NCBI RefSeq assembly: GCF_900109495.1
Contig: NZ_FOAA01000004.1
Location: 1 to 64,000, forward strand
Reading direction: 5' to 3'
Source: Ectothiorhodospira marina
Lineage (GTDB): Bacteria > Pseudomonadota > Gammaproteobacteria > Ectothiorhodospirales > Ectothiorhodospiraceae
Length of the DNA stretch: 64,000 bases
Shown here piece after piece: positions 35,524-45,907 of this stretch. The notes beneath the pieces were generated by a model. The model was not told where the DNA came from and searched no databases. It saw only the letters and a list, made by a program, of their open reading frames with translations. Position 1 is the first letter of the stretch; every line of letters begins with the position of its first letter. Position numbers and translations under genes: made by a program.

Positions 35524-36045
35524 ATGAATCAGCCTGTCAGCGGGTGCCATGACGCCCCATGCCGTCAACCCCGATTCCCGCAATCCCCCCGTTACCGTCC
35601 GCCCCTGTGGCCCTGGCTGTGCCTCCTCATCCTGCTCGGCGGCTGTAGCAGCCCGCAACTGCGGGTTGATCTGCATTCCACCGCCAATCTCAATCTCAGT
35701 GACGAAGGGCAGCCCCTGCCCGTGGTGGTCAGGGTCTATCAACTCAGCGACCTCAAGGCCTTCGAGGATGCTGATTTCAGAGACCTGTGGCTTCACGACC
35801 TCCAGACCCTGGGTCACACAGCCCTGACCCGAAAGGAATTGATCCTGAACCCGGCCCAGCAGGCGGATCTGGAGTTGCAGCGCCACCCGGACGCGGTCTA
35901 CCTGGGCGCCGTGGCCATCTTCCGGGAACCCTCGGACCCCGCCTGGCGGGATATCAAACCCCTGCCCAACGGCTACGTCGGCAAACGCATGGATCAGCGT
36001 CTGACCGTGAGCCTGCGCGGCAATCAGTTGAACATTCAGGAATAA
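35524..36045 (+). CDS. tssJ: type VI secretion lipoprotein TssJ
   Basis: 173 residues, AAGGAG eight bases before ATG 35524. An extended N-terminus ends in a lipoprotein signal with lipobox LLGGC (PWLCLLILLGGCSS), so the mature protein is anchored to the outer membrane. The TssJ core reads VVVRVYQLSDLKAFEDADF, then RKELILNPAQQADLEL and GAVAIFREPSDPAWRDI. It docks the TssL-TssM membrane complex to the outer membrane. It is the first gene of the operon. Confidence 0.93.
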   Translation: MNQPVSGCHDAPCRQPRFPQSPRYRPPLWPWLCLLILLGGCSSPQLRVDLHSTANLNLSDEGQPLPVVVRVYQLSDLKAFEDADFRDLWLHDLQTLGHTALTRKELILNPAQQADLELQRHPDAVYLGAVAIFREPSDPAWRDIKPLPNGYVGKRMDQRLTVSLRGNQLNIQE

Positions 36046-36076
36046 CTCCTCACACCCGCCAGGGAAGGGCAGGGAC

Positions 36077-37411
36077 ATGGCAGCCATCCGCAAGGTCATC
36101 TGGAGCGAGGGCATCCTCCTCGGTCAGCAGCATTTTCAAGCCTGGGATCGTTATCACGAACAGGCCTTGATCGAGCGTTTCCGCATCACCCACCCACGGG
36201 GCTGGGGGGTACATCGACTGCGTCTGGATCCTGATGCCCCCGGCATGGGCACGTGCCGCGTCCTGGAACTGGAGGCCATTCTTCCGGATGGCCGTCTGGT
36301 CACGGTGGATCCCTTTGATGATGACCCCCTGGCCTGCGAACTCCCCGATCGCGCCAAGGAGCCGGTCATCGTTCACCTCCTGCTCACACGTGCACGCCAG
36401 GCCCTGGGCATGACGGGGTATGAGTCCGCCGGGCATCGCCGTGGTGCCTGGCGGGTGGACTATAAGGAATTGGGCGACGAGCACGACACCCAGCGTCGGC
36501 AGGAAGTGGCCCTCGGACAGCTGAACCTGGTGCTGGGCACCGAGACCCCCGCCGACCCCGATTTGGTCCGCCTCCCTGTGGCCCGACTCAAACCGCGCAC
36601 GGGGGGTGGCTTCCAGATCGACGACGATTTCATCCCCCCCCTGCTCAGCCTTGAGGCCTCTCCCGCGCTACAGCGTTTCATTGGGCAGCTGGCAGAGCGC
36701 ATTCGGTTCCAGTTGCGGGAGTTGGCCGAGGAGAGGGCGGTATGCAGGCCTGCTGATCGCTATCTCATTCATGCCCTCAGCGCCTGTCTGCAGCGACTTT
36801 TAATCCATCTGGATCACCTGCGGGCCATGGAATCCATCCATCCCGAACGGCTTCACCTGGCCCTCGCCGAGACCTGCGCGGAACTCCAGCCAATTGTGCC
36901 CGACGACACACTGAATTGGCGCATCCCCACCTATCAACACGAGGATCCAGGTCCAGGTTTTCGGTTGCTTGATGCGTGCCTGGGGGAAGTGATCAATCAT
37001 TACCATGCCCTGCACACGCGGCCCCCTGCCCTGGAGCAGCTTTCCGAGGGGCGCTTCCAGGCACGGGGTCTGTCGAGCAGCTTCACCGCGTCGCAACTGT
37101 TGTACATCATTGCCCGTGCCGAGACGGACGATACCGACTGGATCAGTGATTTTCCCCGCCAGGCCAAGGTCGCCAGCGCCGATCAACTGGACCTGCTGAT
37201 CCGCACCGCCCTGCCGGGGGTCTCTCTTTGCCATCTGCCCACCCCCCCGGCGGACCTGCCCGTACCGCGGGGTCGAGAGTGCTTTCGTCTGGAACCGCAT
37301 GGAGAATCCTGGCAGGCACTCCTGGAAAGCGACAGCCTGGGCATCTTCCTGCCCGCTGGGCTGCGCCACTTGCACCTGGAACTCATGGTGGGAGACCGGG
37401 AGGCGCCATGA
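36077..37411 (+). CDS. tssK: type VI secretion baseplate protein TssK
   Basis: 444 residues. The start MAAIRKVIWSEGILLGQQHF and then QAWDRYHEQ is the typical TssK (ImpJ/VasE) opening. The middle and end contain the family's LLSLEASPALQRFIGQLAER and FLPAGLRHLHLELMVGDR. It links the baseplate to the TssJLM membrane complex. Its stop overlaps the tssL start (ATGA). Confidence 0.94.
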   Translation: MAAIRKVIWSEGILLGQQHFQAWDRYHEQALIERFRITHPRGWGVHRLRLDPDAPGMGTCRVLELEAILPDGRLVTVDPFDDDPLACELPDRAKEPVIVHLLLTRARQALGMTGYESAGHRRGAWRVDYKELGDEHDTQRRQEVALGQLNLVLGTETPADPDLVRLPVARLKPRTGGGFQIDDDFIPPLLSLEASPALQRFIGQLAERIRFQLRELAEERAVCRPADRYLIHALSACLQRLLIHLDHLRAMESIHPERLHLALAETCAELQPIVPDDTLNWRIPTYQHEDPGPGFRLLDACLGEVINHYHALHTRPPALEQLSEGRFQARGLSSSFTASQLLYIIARAETDDTDWISDFPRQAKVASADQLDLLIRTALPGVSLCHLPTPPADLPVPRGRECFRLEPHGESWQALLESDSLGIFLPAGLRHLHLELMVGDREAP

Positions 37412-38130
37412 GCAATCTCTACCTCGATTGCGCGGGCCCACTGCTGGAAACCCTTGCACACCTGGACGGGGCCGATGAGAACCCACCGGATGGCCCCCCC
37501 TGGCGCCATAGGATCCTTGAGGATCTGCAGCAATTCACCCTGAGAGCCCAGGCGCGAGGGCTTCCGGGCAAGGGTGTGCAAGACGCCCGTTATGCCCTGG
37601 CCGTGCTGGTGGATGAGCGCATCATGTCACGCACTGACACCCTGGCGGAGCATTGGACCAGCGAACCTCTGCAGGTCTTCCTGTTCGGTGAGTACCGCGG
37701 CGGCGAGGGATTCTTCGAGCATCTGGCAGCACTTCGCCAACACCCCGGCGATCATCTTGATTTGCTGGAACTCTATCTGTGTTGTCTGCATCTTGGCCTG
37801 GAGGGCGTCTATCGTGTGCGTGGGCCGGAACGTCTTGAGTCCCTGAAGAGCGATCTACGCGAGCAGGTGCGACAACTGCGGGAATCGGAGGCGCAACCCT
37901 CGGCCGCTGCATCATCGGTCGATGCGCGGTCAAGGAAACGCGCATGGCCTGTTCAGCCTTCGGTTCGCGGCATCAGCCTGACCCTGCTGGCCCTGATTCC
38001 GGTGGTCATGTTCTTCCATGGCTGGCAATTGCACACCCTGGCCCAAGACCTGGGCGTCAGGCTGGAAAGCCACACAGAGAACCTCTCACGGATCCCATTG
38101 GTTCAGCCTGATGAATGGGTGCAACCATGA
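37408..38130 (+). CDS. tssL: type VI secretion membrane protein TssL (DotU/IcmH)
   Basis: 240 residues from ATG 37408, with GGGAGG upstream; an upstream extension in the same frame lies in tssK. The cytoplasmic DotU domain has ARYALAVLVDERIMSR, FFEHLAALRQHPGDHLDLLE and LCCLHLGLEGVYR. A single C-terminal membrane helix follows (ISLTLLALIPVVMFFHGWQ) with a short periplasmic tail. No peptidoglycan-binding extension is present. The stop overlaps tssM. Confidence 0.93.
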   Translation: MSNLYLDCAGPLLETLAHLDGADENPPDGPPWRHRILEDLQQFTLRAQARGLPGKGVQDARYALAVLVDERIMSRTDTLAEHWTSEPLQVFLFGEYRGGEGFFEHLAALRQHPGDHLDLLELYLCCLHLGLEGVYRVRGPERLESLKSDLREQVRQLRESEAQPSAAASSVDARSRKRAWPVQPSVRGISLTLLALIPVVMFFHGWQLHTLAQDLGVRLESHTENLSRIPLVQPDEWVQP

Positions 38131-41100
38131 TTCATCTGTTCGCCCGCTTGCGAAATCCCTTGATGCGCCTTGCCGGACCGGCGACAGGACTTGTCATGGC
38201 CCTTGGGTTGGTGATCCTGTTCTGGCCGGACATTCGCATGGGGCTGAACCGGGTGCCCATATGGTTGCCATGGGTCATGGTCATCATCTTGGGCCTGGGT
38301 TTACTGGTGTGGTGGCGTACCCGTGTTCACCGTGACAGTGGGGCGGTCAGCGACGCCAAAAACACCCCGGATCACGGTGATGAAGAATCCCGGGATCTGG
38401 ACGCGGCGCTCAAGTCGATCGGAAAACACCTGGACTCCACACTCCGCGGCCGACTCAGTCTTCGCGCCCGACAAACCGCACCATGGTATCTACTCATGGG
38501 ACCGCTCGGCAGTGGCAAGACCCGACTCCTGAACGCCCATGCCCGCAGTATGGGTGAGGGGTCGATACCCGGGCAGGATCTGCCCGCCTCGCAGCAGATA
38601 TCCCCTCAGGCGGCGGTGAATATCCGCCTGCTACAGAGAGCTGTGTGGGTGGAAACGCGAGGACACATCATGGAGGCAGCCGATGATCAGGCCCTTTGGC
38701 GACGTCTGCTGGACCATTTGCGGCGGCAACGATCCCGCCGTCCCCTCCGGGGCGTGATCATGACCCTGAGCCTGCCAGCACTGCTGGCGTTGGAACCCCC
38801 ACAGCGAGACGCACGGGTAGGCACCCTGCGCCGCCAACTCCAGGAACTTTGCGGCACCCTGGGTCAGTTGCCACCGGTGCATGTGGTCCTCACGCACATG
38901 GACCAGATGCCCGGGTTTACGTGGCTGGCGCCCATCCTGGCAGACGAAGATGACGGGATCTGGGGTTTTGCGCTGGATCCTCGGCAGGACACGTTGCCAC
39001 AGCTGGATGAGGCCTTGGAACGCCTTCTTGAGGATCTGGACCGGAATCGACTGAAGGCACTGGATCTGGGTCGGGATGCGAGTCGAGCGGGCGAAATCCT
39101 CGCCTTTTCCCATCGCATGGAGCGGGCTGCCGGGTGTCTGCGGGATGTACTGACACGCCTGTGCCGTCCCGATCCCGGCCAGGAAATCCCGCCCATCGTG
39201 GCCGTGCATCTGAGTGGTACCTCGCGGACTGAAAGCCCGGGAGACAAGGACAGGACGGGGCTCACCCTGGAGCGCATTCTGGATGACCCGGTGCCGCCCC
39301 GTGCAACACACCGCCGGGCCCTTCGCGGGGTGGTACTGCAGAACCTCATGCTCATCCTCAGTGCGCTCTTGCTGATGGCTTCCCTGGCCCTACCGCACCC
39401 GGCCAAGCGCACTCAGGCGGATCTCATGCACGCCAGTGTCAGCCTGATTCAGGACCTGAACGACGCGGCTCGGGATCGGGATCCCGCCATTCTTGCCAGC
39501 CTTGTGGCCCTGCATGCTCACAGCCAACACCTGGAATCGCCCCATGGGCATGCGCCGTTGCCCTTTCACCCCCTTCCCTGGTGGCCCGGAAACCAGGCCA
39601 TGGCCCTGGATAAGGGCCTCGCCCAGGTGATGAACGCGGTGATCCTGCCTGATGCCGTCACTGCGCTGGAGGCACGGATCCGGGAACGTGCCCAGCAGTG
39701 GGCCTCACTGGATCCAATGCAACGGGAACTCGAACGCCCTGCCCACTATGAAGATCTCAGGCTGTACCTGATGATCCATCAGCCGGCCCATCGGGATGCG
39801 CACATCCTCTCCCAGGGACTGGCCACCCTCGTCAGGGATCACCCGCCGGCTCGTGGCCATCCGGATCAACCGGACGCGCGGACCCTCGAAGCACTCTGGC
39901 AGCGCTGGCTCAGCCATGACCTGACACCCATTTCAACCGTCCACGCAGACTTGGTAGCCCAGGTGCGTGGCCAACTTCAGACAGAGACCTCGCCTCGAGC
40001 CATATATGCCCGACTGCAATCCCGGGCCGCGCGGCAATTGGGCACCTTCCCCCTTGACGACATCCTTGGCCCCGAGGGAGCACGACTGATCACCGCCGAT
40101 CATCCCCTGCCGGAGCTCTATACCGCCGAGGCCTGGCAACGGTTTGCACTCCCAACCATCGATGAGTTGGTGGAACAGGCCTTGCGTGGCGACTGGGTGA
40201 CCCAGGAAGTCACAGCTGACTCAGTGCGGCACCCCGTGGACACGGAAACCACCAAGGCCCTGACCCATGATCTGCGCCAACGCTATCTGGACGATTATCA
40301 TCAAGCCTGGCGCGACTTCCTGGCCGGCCTGCGCGTCCGGCAGTTTCGCAGCCTGCCGGTGGCAGCAGATGGCATCAGGCAACTCAGCGCCGAGAGCGGC
40401 ACACTGACGCGCCTGGCCCGTTGGGTCCACGATCATCTTCATCTGGATGAGCCATCCGCGCCTCTGGGCGCCTTGGGCAAGACGCTGGAAGGACTTCCCC
40501 AGGGGGCTGAGATATCCATGGATTCGTCTGTGATCCTGGTCGGCGGTGAACGCCACCCGGCATCCCTGATGGCGCTGTTTTCTCCGGATGAAGATCACCC
40601 TGTCAGTGCCCTTTTGAACGGTCATCTGGAGAGCCTGCGGGCCGTCGCCTCGGATCTGGAGTCCCTGGCGGCCAGTGTGGATCCTGCCCGAGAGGCCCGC
40701 GTGGCCGCAGCCGGGCTCTTGCGGGGGCAGGGTGGTCGCACCCCCCTTCAGGCAGCCTGGGTATCCACCACTGCATTGCTGGCAGATCTGCCTGCCGCAG
40801 ACCGAACGCTACTTGACAACCTGCTCAGATCGATTGTGCAGGAGGGTTGGCGTGCTTTGATGCAGACGGCAGTCACGGATCTGGAACGCCAGTGGCAGGT
40901 GCAAGTGAGGGTCCCTTGGCAGGAACGTCTGAGCGGGCGTTTCCCCTTCGATACCCAGGGTCAGGACGCTACCCTGATGGACGTGGTGGATTTCTTTCAT
41001 CCCGAACAGGGCGTGCTATGGGGGGTTGTCCATGAGGATTTGAGTCCTTTCATCGAGCATACCCGGGGCTCATGGCGTTCCAGAACCTGGATCGGCGTGG

Positions 41101-41615
41101 GGCCTGCCTTTTCACGCGGTTTCATCCAAAGCATGGAACGGGCGGATGAGATCACCCGAGCCCTGTTTGCACAGGGGCAGGGAACCGCCGAATTGAGCTT
41201 CCATCTCTATCCCTTGCCCAGCCCCGGCCTGAGCGAAGTGGTGCTCCAGACCAATGGGCAGGTGTACCGCTACCGCAACGAACCCCAGGAGTGGCGGCGC
41301 TTCACCTGGCCCGGCGATGCCAGCACGCCGGGTGCCCGTGTTCGTGCCAGGGATCATCAGGGTGCTGCCATCGGGGAATACCGGGAGCAGGGCGTCTGGG
41401 GCCTGTTCCGGCTACTGTATGTGGCCCAGGTAGTGGCCGATGACCAGGAGGGGCATGTGTACACCACCCGCTGGAAACTACCTGATCAAGGCCAGGGCGA
41501 GCCTCGGGAGATCCGTTTTCGCATCCGCCCTGACCGTCAGCAGAATTTCCTGCGTCAGCAACTCTTCACCGGCTTTCAGTTGCCCGCATCGCCATTTGGG
41601 GGAGGCCGCGGATGA
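38127..41615 (+). CDS. tssM: type VI secretion membrane ATPase-like protein TssM (IcmF)
   Basis: About 1162 residues from ATG 38127, which overlaps the tssL stop; an ATG 12 nt earlier is also possible. Two N-terminal helices (about 15-60), a cytoplasmic NTPase-like domain with Walker A GPLGSGKTRLLNAH, a third helix (MLILSALLLMASLALPH, about 415) and a long periplasmic domain with IcmF-related and VasK-like ends (RFRIRPDRQQNFLRQ) are seen. With TssJ and TssL it forms the trans-envelope channel. Confidence 0.94.
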   Translation: MIHLFARLRNPLMRLAGPATGLVMALGLVILFWPDIRMGLNRVPIWLPWVMVIILGLGLLVWWRTRVHRDSGAVSDAKNTPDHGDEESRDLDAALKSIGKHLDSTLRGRLSLRARQTAPWYLLMGPLGSGKTRLLNAHARSMGEGSIPGQDLPASQQISPQAAVNIRLLQRAVWVETRGHIMEAADDQALWRRLLDHLRRQRSRRPLRGVIMTLSLPALLALEPPQRDARVGTLRRQLQELCGTLGQLPPVHVVLTHMDQMPGFTWLAPILADEDDGIWGFALDPRQDTLPQLDEALERLLEDLDRNRLKALDLGRDASRAGEILAFSHRMERAAGCLRDVLTRLCRPDPGQEIPPIVAVHLSGTSRTESPGDKDRTGLTLERILDDPVPPRATHRRALRGVVLQNLMLILSALLLMASLALPHPAKRTQADLMHASVSLIQDLNDAARDRDPAILASLVALHAHSQHLESPHGHAPLPFHPLPWWPGNQAMALDKGLAQVMNAVILPDAVTALEARIRERAQQWASLDPMQRELERPAHYEDLRLYLMIHQPAHRDAHILSQGLATLVRDHPPARGHPDQPDARTLEALWQRWLSHDLTPISTVHADLVAQVRGQLQTETSPRAIYARLQSRAARQLGTFPLDDILGPEGARLITADHPLPELYTAEAWQRFALPTIDELVEQALRGDWVTQEVTADSVRHPVDTETTKALTHDLRQRYLDDYHQAWRDFLAGLRVRQFRSLPVAADGIRQLSAESGTLTRLARWVHDHLHLDEPSAPLGALGKTLEGLPQGAEISMDSSVILVGGERHPASLMALFSPDEDHPVSALLNGHLESLRAVASDLESLAASVDPAREARVAAAGLLRGQGGRTPLQAAWVSTTALLADLPAADRTLLDNLLRSIVQEGWRALMQTAVTDLERQWQVQVRVPWQERLSGRFPFDTQGQDATLMDVVDFFHPEQGVLWGVVHEDLSPFIEHTRGSWRSRTWIGVGPAFSRGFIQSMERADEITRALFAQGQGTAELSFHLYPLPSPGLSEVVLQTNGQVYRYRNEPQEWRRFTWPGDASTPGARVRARDHQGAAIGEYREQGVWGLFRLLYVAQVVADDQEGHVYTTRWKLPDQGQGEPREIRFRIRPDRQQNFLRQQLFTGFQLPASPFGGGRG

Positions 41616-43219
41616 AGACTGCATCTCCTGACCTGTTGGCACCCGTTGTCGAATCGGCATCCCTTATTCGATGGGCGACCGCGCCGCTTGGCAAGGATTC
41701 AGGCATCGAGGATCCACGTCATCATCCCACCCTGCTGGCCATTAAACAGGCCATGGGCCGCCTTCAGGGAACGGATTTTGACCAGGTGATCCAGGATGCC
41801 GGCAGGTTCCTGGGCACTCAGGCCAAGGATCTGCGGGTGGCAGGGTATCTCTGGCTGGCACTGGTCACCCGTGATCAAATTCCTGGGCTGATGACCGGCA
41901 CGAGCCTTTACCGACAGTTGCTGGCGTCCGGCGATGGCCCCATTCACCCCTGCAAGCCGGCTCAGCGTCGCGCCGCCCTGGACTGGCTTAACAGTGAACG
42001 CGTCCGACTTCTCCTGAATCAGCTGGATGCCACCCTGACCCCGGACCAGGTGAAGCAGATAGAGGACGACCTCGAACACATCGAGACCCGACTGGCGATG
42101 GGGCCCTGGGACGATCCGGGCATGCCACCCCGATGGCACATCCTGCGCCAATGGCTTCAGGCACGCCGAAAGGACTCAGTTGCAGACCCCGGCGCGAGGG
42201 GCACCTCATCGGTGAACCCGGAGGAGGGTGGCCTGGACCCGTCGCCGCCGCCCGAGCCTCGCAATCCTGCGCGGGTGCTGGATCTATCCACGGAAACCCT
42301 GGTATCCAGTGCCCGCAACCTGCACGATGCCCTGCAGAAACAGGGGCGTCTCATCGAGGCCTGGGCCTTTGCCCGCGCCGCTCGCTGGGCGGGTCTGACC
42401 CTGCCCCCCCACGATCGGGGCATGACCCGTATCCCACCGCCCCGGGCAGGTGGCTGGGCTACCCTGGATGAGGCACAGGCCCGAGGCGACTGGGCCTGCG
42501 TGTTGGCAAGCGGCGCAGCCTTGTTTTTCGAACCGGGATTCCATCTGGCCCTGGATCTGCAACACCGTCTGGCCAATGCAGCAGAACAGCATCAGGCCGC
42601 CGATCTGGCCCTGGACATCCAGGCCCATGCCCGTGTCCTGATCCAGCGCCTGCCCGGCCTGGAAGCACTGAGCTTCGACGATGGCAGACCCTTTGCGGAT
42701 GCCGCCACCCTTGCATGGCTGCAAGGTGGGCCCACCAGCGAATCCCTCCCGGCCAGTCAATCGGCCGACCCCACCCCGTCGGCCGATCACGTCGCCGGGG
42801 AACCGGATCCAGACACCCTCAGCGCCCTGCCGTTGCCCGAGGCCTGGCAAGTCCTGGAGCGCTGGCCCATGAACACCGAACGACAGCGCCTGACAGCCGC
42901 GATCGCTCGGGCCGAGCTGTGTCTTCGGGCCCGGCGACCGGATGTGGCTTTGCCCATCCTGCAAGCCGCCCGGGCGCACCTGGAGGTGGTCAGGATCGTG
43001 GACTGGGATCCGGCCATGGGCACGATACTGATCACCCGCCTGCACCAGGTGGCCCTCATGCTCAGTGCCCGGGGGGTGCCCCAGGAGGCATTGATCCGCG
43101 AATGTGAACAGGAACTGGCCCGCCTGGATCCCCAGGCGGCCATGGCGTCTTTTCCCCTGCCCGAGGGGCGGTCACGGACCGCGGCGGGCCCCCATGACAA
43201 CCGACAGCCACAAGGATGA
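41612..43219 (+). CDS. tssA: type VI secretion protein TssA
   Basis: 535 residues, start overlapping tssM by 4 nt. The ImpA_N domain is visible as TDFDQVIQDAGRFLGTQAKD and YLWLALVTRDQIPGLMTG. The C-terminal half is helical, with RLIEAWAFARAARWAGL and a VasJ-like end. It helps baseplate assembly and sheath extension. Long Pro/Gly-rich linkers separate the domains. The stop is next to the tssB start region. Confidence 0.9.
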   Translation: MKTASPDLLAPVVESASLIRWATAPLGKDSGIEDPRHHPTLLAIKQAMGRLQGTDFDQVIQDAGRFLGTQAKDLRVAGYLWLALVTRDQIPGLMTGTSLYRQLLASGDGPIHPCKPAQRRAALDWLNSERVRLLLNQLDATLTPDQVKQIEDDLEHIETRLAMGPWDDPGMPPRWHILRQWLQARRKDSVADPGARGTSSVNPEEGGLDPSPPPEPRNPARVLDLSTETLVSSARNLHDALQKQGRLIEAWAFARAARWAGLTLPPHDRGMTRIPPPRAGGWATLDEAQARGDWACVLASGAALFFEPGFHLALDLQHRLANAAEQHQAADLALDIQAHARVLIQRLPGLEALSFDDGRPFADAATLAWLQGGPTSESLPASQSADPTPSADHVAGEPDPDTLSALPLPEAWQVLERWPMNTERQRLTAAIARAELCLRARRPDVALPILQAARAHLEVVRIVDWDPAMGTILITRLHQVALMLSARGVPQEALIRECEQELARLDPQAAMASFPLPEGRSRTAAGPHDNRQPQG

Positions 43220-43230
43220 GGAACCTTGCC

Positions 43231-43755
43231 ATGACCCGCAGTTTTCAGAATGAAGTGCCCCGTGCACGAGTGAATATCGCCCTGGAGGTCAATCAGGGCG
43301 GCGCCCGCAGGAAGGTGGACCTGCCCTTCAAGATGCTGGTGATGGGCGATTTCAGCCATGGCCGCGCCCAGGGCCGCGTGGCGGATCGTCCCCGCATCGG
43401 GGTTCACAGCGGCAACCTGCAGGCGGTACTCAAGGACATGGCGCCCTCGCTGCGTTTCAGCGTACCGGACAGGACTTCATCCCAGGACCGGGAGATTCCA
43501 GTGGATCTCACCTTCGAGCATCTCAAGGACTTTTCCCCGGAGGCGGTGGCCGCAAGGATTCCTTCGCTGGCCCGGCTGATGGCCATGCGCAACCTGCTCA
43601 AGGAAATGAAATCCAGCCTACTGGACAATACCGAACTGCGCCGCGAACTGGACCGGATCATTCGGGATGATGAAGAACTCAAGGCCCTTCAGGGCCAGCT
43701 CAAGCGCCTGATGCCGCCCGCCGAGGCTTCATCACCCGATGCAGCCGAGCACTGA
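43231..43755 (+). CDS. tssB: type VI secretion sheath small subunit TssB
   Basis: 174 residues from ATG 43231 (MTRSFQNEVPRARVNI), AGGA upstream; ATG 43216 has poor spacing. The conserved RARVNIALEVNQGGARRKVD, PFKMLVMGDFSHG and FSPEAVAARIPSLARLMAMR identify TssB/VipA. With TssC it builds the contractile sheath. Confidence 0.94.
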   Translation: MTRSFQNEVPRARVNIALEVNQGGARRKVDLPFKMLVMGDFSHGRAQGRVADRPRIGVHSGNLQAVLKDMAPSLRFSVPDRTSSQDREIPVDLTFEHLKDFSPEAVAARIPSLARLMAMRNLLKEMKSSLLDNTELRRELDRIIRDDEELKALQGQLKRLMPPAEASSPDAAEH

Positions 43756-43810
43756 TCAGCCTGACCACACACGCAAGCCCATCATCCGGGAAGACTGCAA
43801 GGAGATGCAG

Positions 43811-45328
43811 ATGACCGCCACACAGACCGTGGACACCCCGAGCAAGATCGCGCCCTACGTGCGCCTGTGCCACCTGGCCGCCGTCACACCCCTGGAACAG
43901 GGGCTGGATCTGGATCGTTTCATTGACGCCGCAGAACTGGCTCAGATCCCTCAGGGGGACCGCCTCACCGCCGCCCTGGGGGTTCTGCTGGATTTTCTCG
44001 ACCCGCCCGCCGCGGGCGAGAGCGTTCCGCGCATCGACAAGATCCTGGTGGATGATTTCATTGCCCGCATCGATACCCTGATTGGCGAACAGCTGGATGA
44101 CATCCTGCACCACCCGGCGTTTCAGCGGCTGGAGGCCGCCTGGCGCAGCCTGCAGTTTCTCACCGAACGGGCCGACCCTCGGGCCCATGTGAAGCTGGAA
44201 CTGCTGGATGTGAGCAAGACGGAGCTTCAGGAGGATTTCGAGGATGCCGCCGATACCACCCAGAGCGGTCTCTATCGTCAGATCTATGTCCAGGAATATG
44301 ACACCCCTGGCGGAGAGCCGGTCAGTGCCCTGATCTCTGACTATTGTTTCGACAACACCGCCCAGGACATCGGCCTGCTGGGGGAGATCGCCCGGGTCAG
44401 TGCCGCCTGTCATTGCCCCTTCATTGGTTCGGTGGGCCCCCGATTCTTCGGCAAGCAGCAGATCAGCGAACTGCCCCGTATTCAGGACTTGGGGGCCCAC
44501 ATGGACCAGGCCGCCTTCATCCGCTGGAATGCCTTCCGCGACAGCGAAGATGCCCGCTACGTGGGCCTGACCCTGCCCCGGTTCCTGCTGCGATTGCCCT
44601 ATGGCCAGGATCACCCGGTACGCAGCTTCTGCTACCAGGAGAATACCCTGGGACCGGAGCCGGACAAGTATCTCTGGGGCAACGCCGCCTTTGCCTTTGC
44701 TGCCAACATGGCCGAGAGCTTCCGTGATCATGGCTGGGCAGTGAACATCCGCGGGCCCGAATCCGGCGGCAAGGTGCCCGGATTGCCCCTGCACCAGTAC
44801 GACCTGGGTCAGGGCCTGCAGACCCGCATGCCCACGGAGTTCCTGATCTCCGAGAGCCGGGAACTGGAATATGCCCGCATGGGGTTCATCCCTCTGAGTT
44901 ACTACAAGAACCGGGATTTCGCCTGCTTCTTCTCGGCCAACTCCACCCAGCGGCCTGGGGAGTATCCATCCCCGGAGGCCACCGCCAATAGCCTGGTCAA
45001 TGCTCGTCTGCCCTATGTGATGCTGGTGTCCCGCATCGCCCATTACCTGAAGATCCTGCAGCGGGAAAACATCGGCGCCAGCAAGTCGCGACAGGTGCTG
45101 GAAGATGAACTCAACCAGTGGCTGCAGACACTGGTCACCCGCATGAAGGATCCGGACCCGTCCCTGGTGGCCAGTCACCCCCTGCGTGACGGACGGGTGA
45201 GCGTGGAGGAGATCCCGGAGAATCCGGGCCTGTATGCCGTGAATCTTTTCGTGATGCCCCATTTTCAGATCGAGGGCGTGGATGTGCGGCTATCCCTGGT
45301 GGCACAGATGCCCAAGGACGCCGGGTAA
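43811..45328 (+). CDS. tssC: type VI secretion sheath large subunit TssC
   Basis: 505 residues from ATG 43811, with AAGGAG six bases upstream; earlier in-frame starts overlap tssB. Typical segments are LDDILHHPAFQRLEAAWRSL, VSALISDYCFDNTAQDI, CHCPFIGSVGPRFFG and LRLPYGQDHPVRSFCYQE. It polymerises with TssB into the sheath. Full length for the family. Confidence 0.95.
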   Translation: MTATQTVDTPSKIAPYVRLCHLAAVTPLEQGLDLDRFIDAAELAQIPQGDRLTAALGVLLDFLDPPAAGESVPRIDKILVDDFIARIDTLIGEQLDDILHHPAFQRLEAAWRSLQFLTERADPRAHVKLELLDVSKTELQEDFEDAADTTQSGLYRQIYVQEYDTPGGEPVSALISDYCFDNTAQDIGLLGEIARVSAACHCPFIGSVGPRFFGKQQISELPRIQDLGAHMDQAAFIRWNAFRDSEDARYVGLTLPRFLLRLPYGQDHPVRSFCYQENTLGPEPDKYLWGNAAFAFAANMAESFRDHGWAVNIRGPESGGKVPGLPLHQYDLGQGLQTRMPTEFLISESRELEYARMGFIPLSYYKNRDFACFFSANSTQRPGEYPSPEATANSLVNARLPYVMLVSRIAHYLKILQRENIGASKSRQVLEDELNQWLQTLVTRMKDPDPSLVASHPLRDGRVSVEEIPENPGLYAVNLFVMPHFQIEGVDVRLSLVAQMPKDAG

Positions 45329-45405
45329 ACAGCCCGCCCCTGAACCTGCCCCGACACGGGGCAAGCTGTTGAAGTCCCAACCATTCATTGCAAGGAGAGC
45401 ATGAC

Positions 45406-45891
45406 ATGGCCGTACCCGCCTACCTGAGTATCCGTGATGACCAAGGCGCCCCCGTGGAGGGGCCGGTGCAGATCACCGGCCGGCGCAACTCCGTGGAGGT
45501 GCTGCAGCTGGAGCACCAGATCCGCATCCCCACGGATTCCGACACCGGCAGCCTCACCGGTACCCGCAAGCACGAACCCCTGCGCTTCGTGAAGACCTTC
45601 GACAAGGTCTCGCCCTATCTCTACAAGGCCTGCAGCAACGGCCAGACCCTCTCGGAAGTGGTGATCAGCTGGTTCCGCATCGATGACAGCGGCAGTGAAC
45701 GGGAATACTTCCGTCATCGCCTGGAGGACGTGAAGGTCACCTCGGTGAAACCCACGATGCACAACGTGAAGGACCTGGACAAGGAACGCTATCCCCACCT
45801 TGAGGAGGTCTCCCTGCGCTACGGGCGCATCACCTGGACCTACGTGGACGGCAACATCGAGTTCCAGGATTCCTGGGTCGAAGGGCGTTAG
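45406..45891 (+). CDS. hcp: type VI secretion tube protein Hcp
   Basis: 161 residues from ATG 45406, AAGGAG eight bases upstream. The Hcp fold is clear: MAVPAYLSIRDDQGAPVEG, then RKHEPLRFVKTFDKVSPYLY and VEGR end. It forms the inner tube and carries effectors. A strong stem-loop follows (45908-45936), fitting the high expression normally needed for this protein. Confidence 0.95.
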   Translation: MAVPAYLSIRDDQGAPVEGPVQITGRRNSVEVLQLEHQIRIPTDSDTGSLTGTRKHEPLRFVKTFDKVSPYLYKACSNGQTLSEVVISWFRIDDSGSEREYFRHRLEDVKVTSVKPTMHNVKDLDKERYPHLEEVSLRYGRITWTYVDGNIEFQDSWVEGR

Positions 45892-45907
45892 TGAAACCTT
45901 GCTCCAC

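Noticed and set aside
43700-45262. 520-codon open frame on the minus strand
   Set aside because: Antisense to tssC, which has clear family motifs; the product has no recognisable domain.
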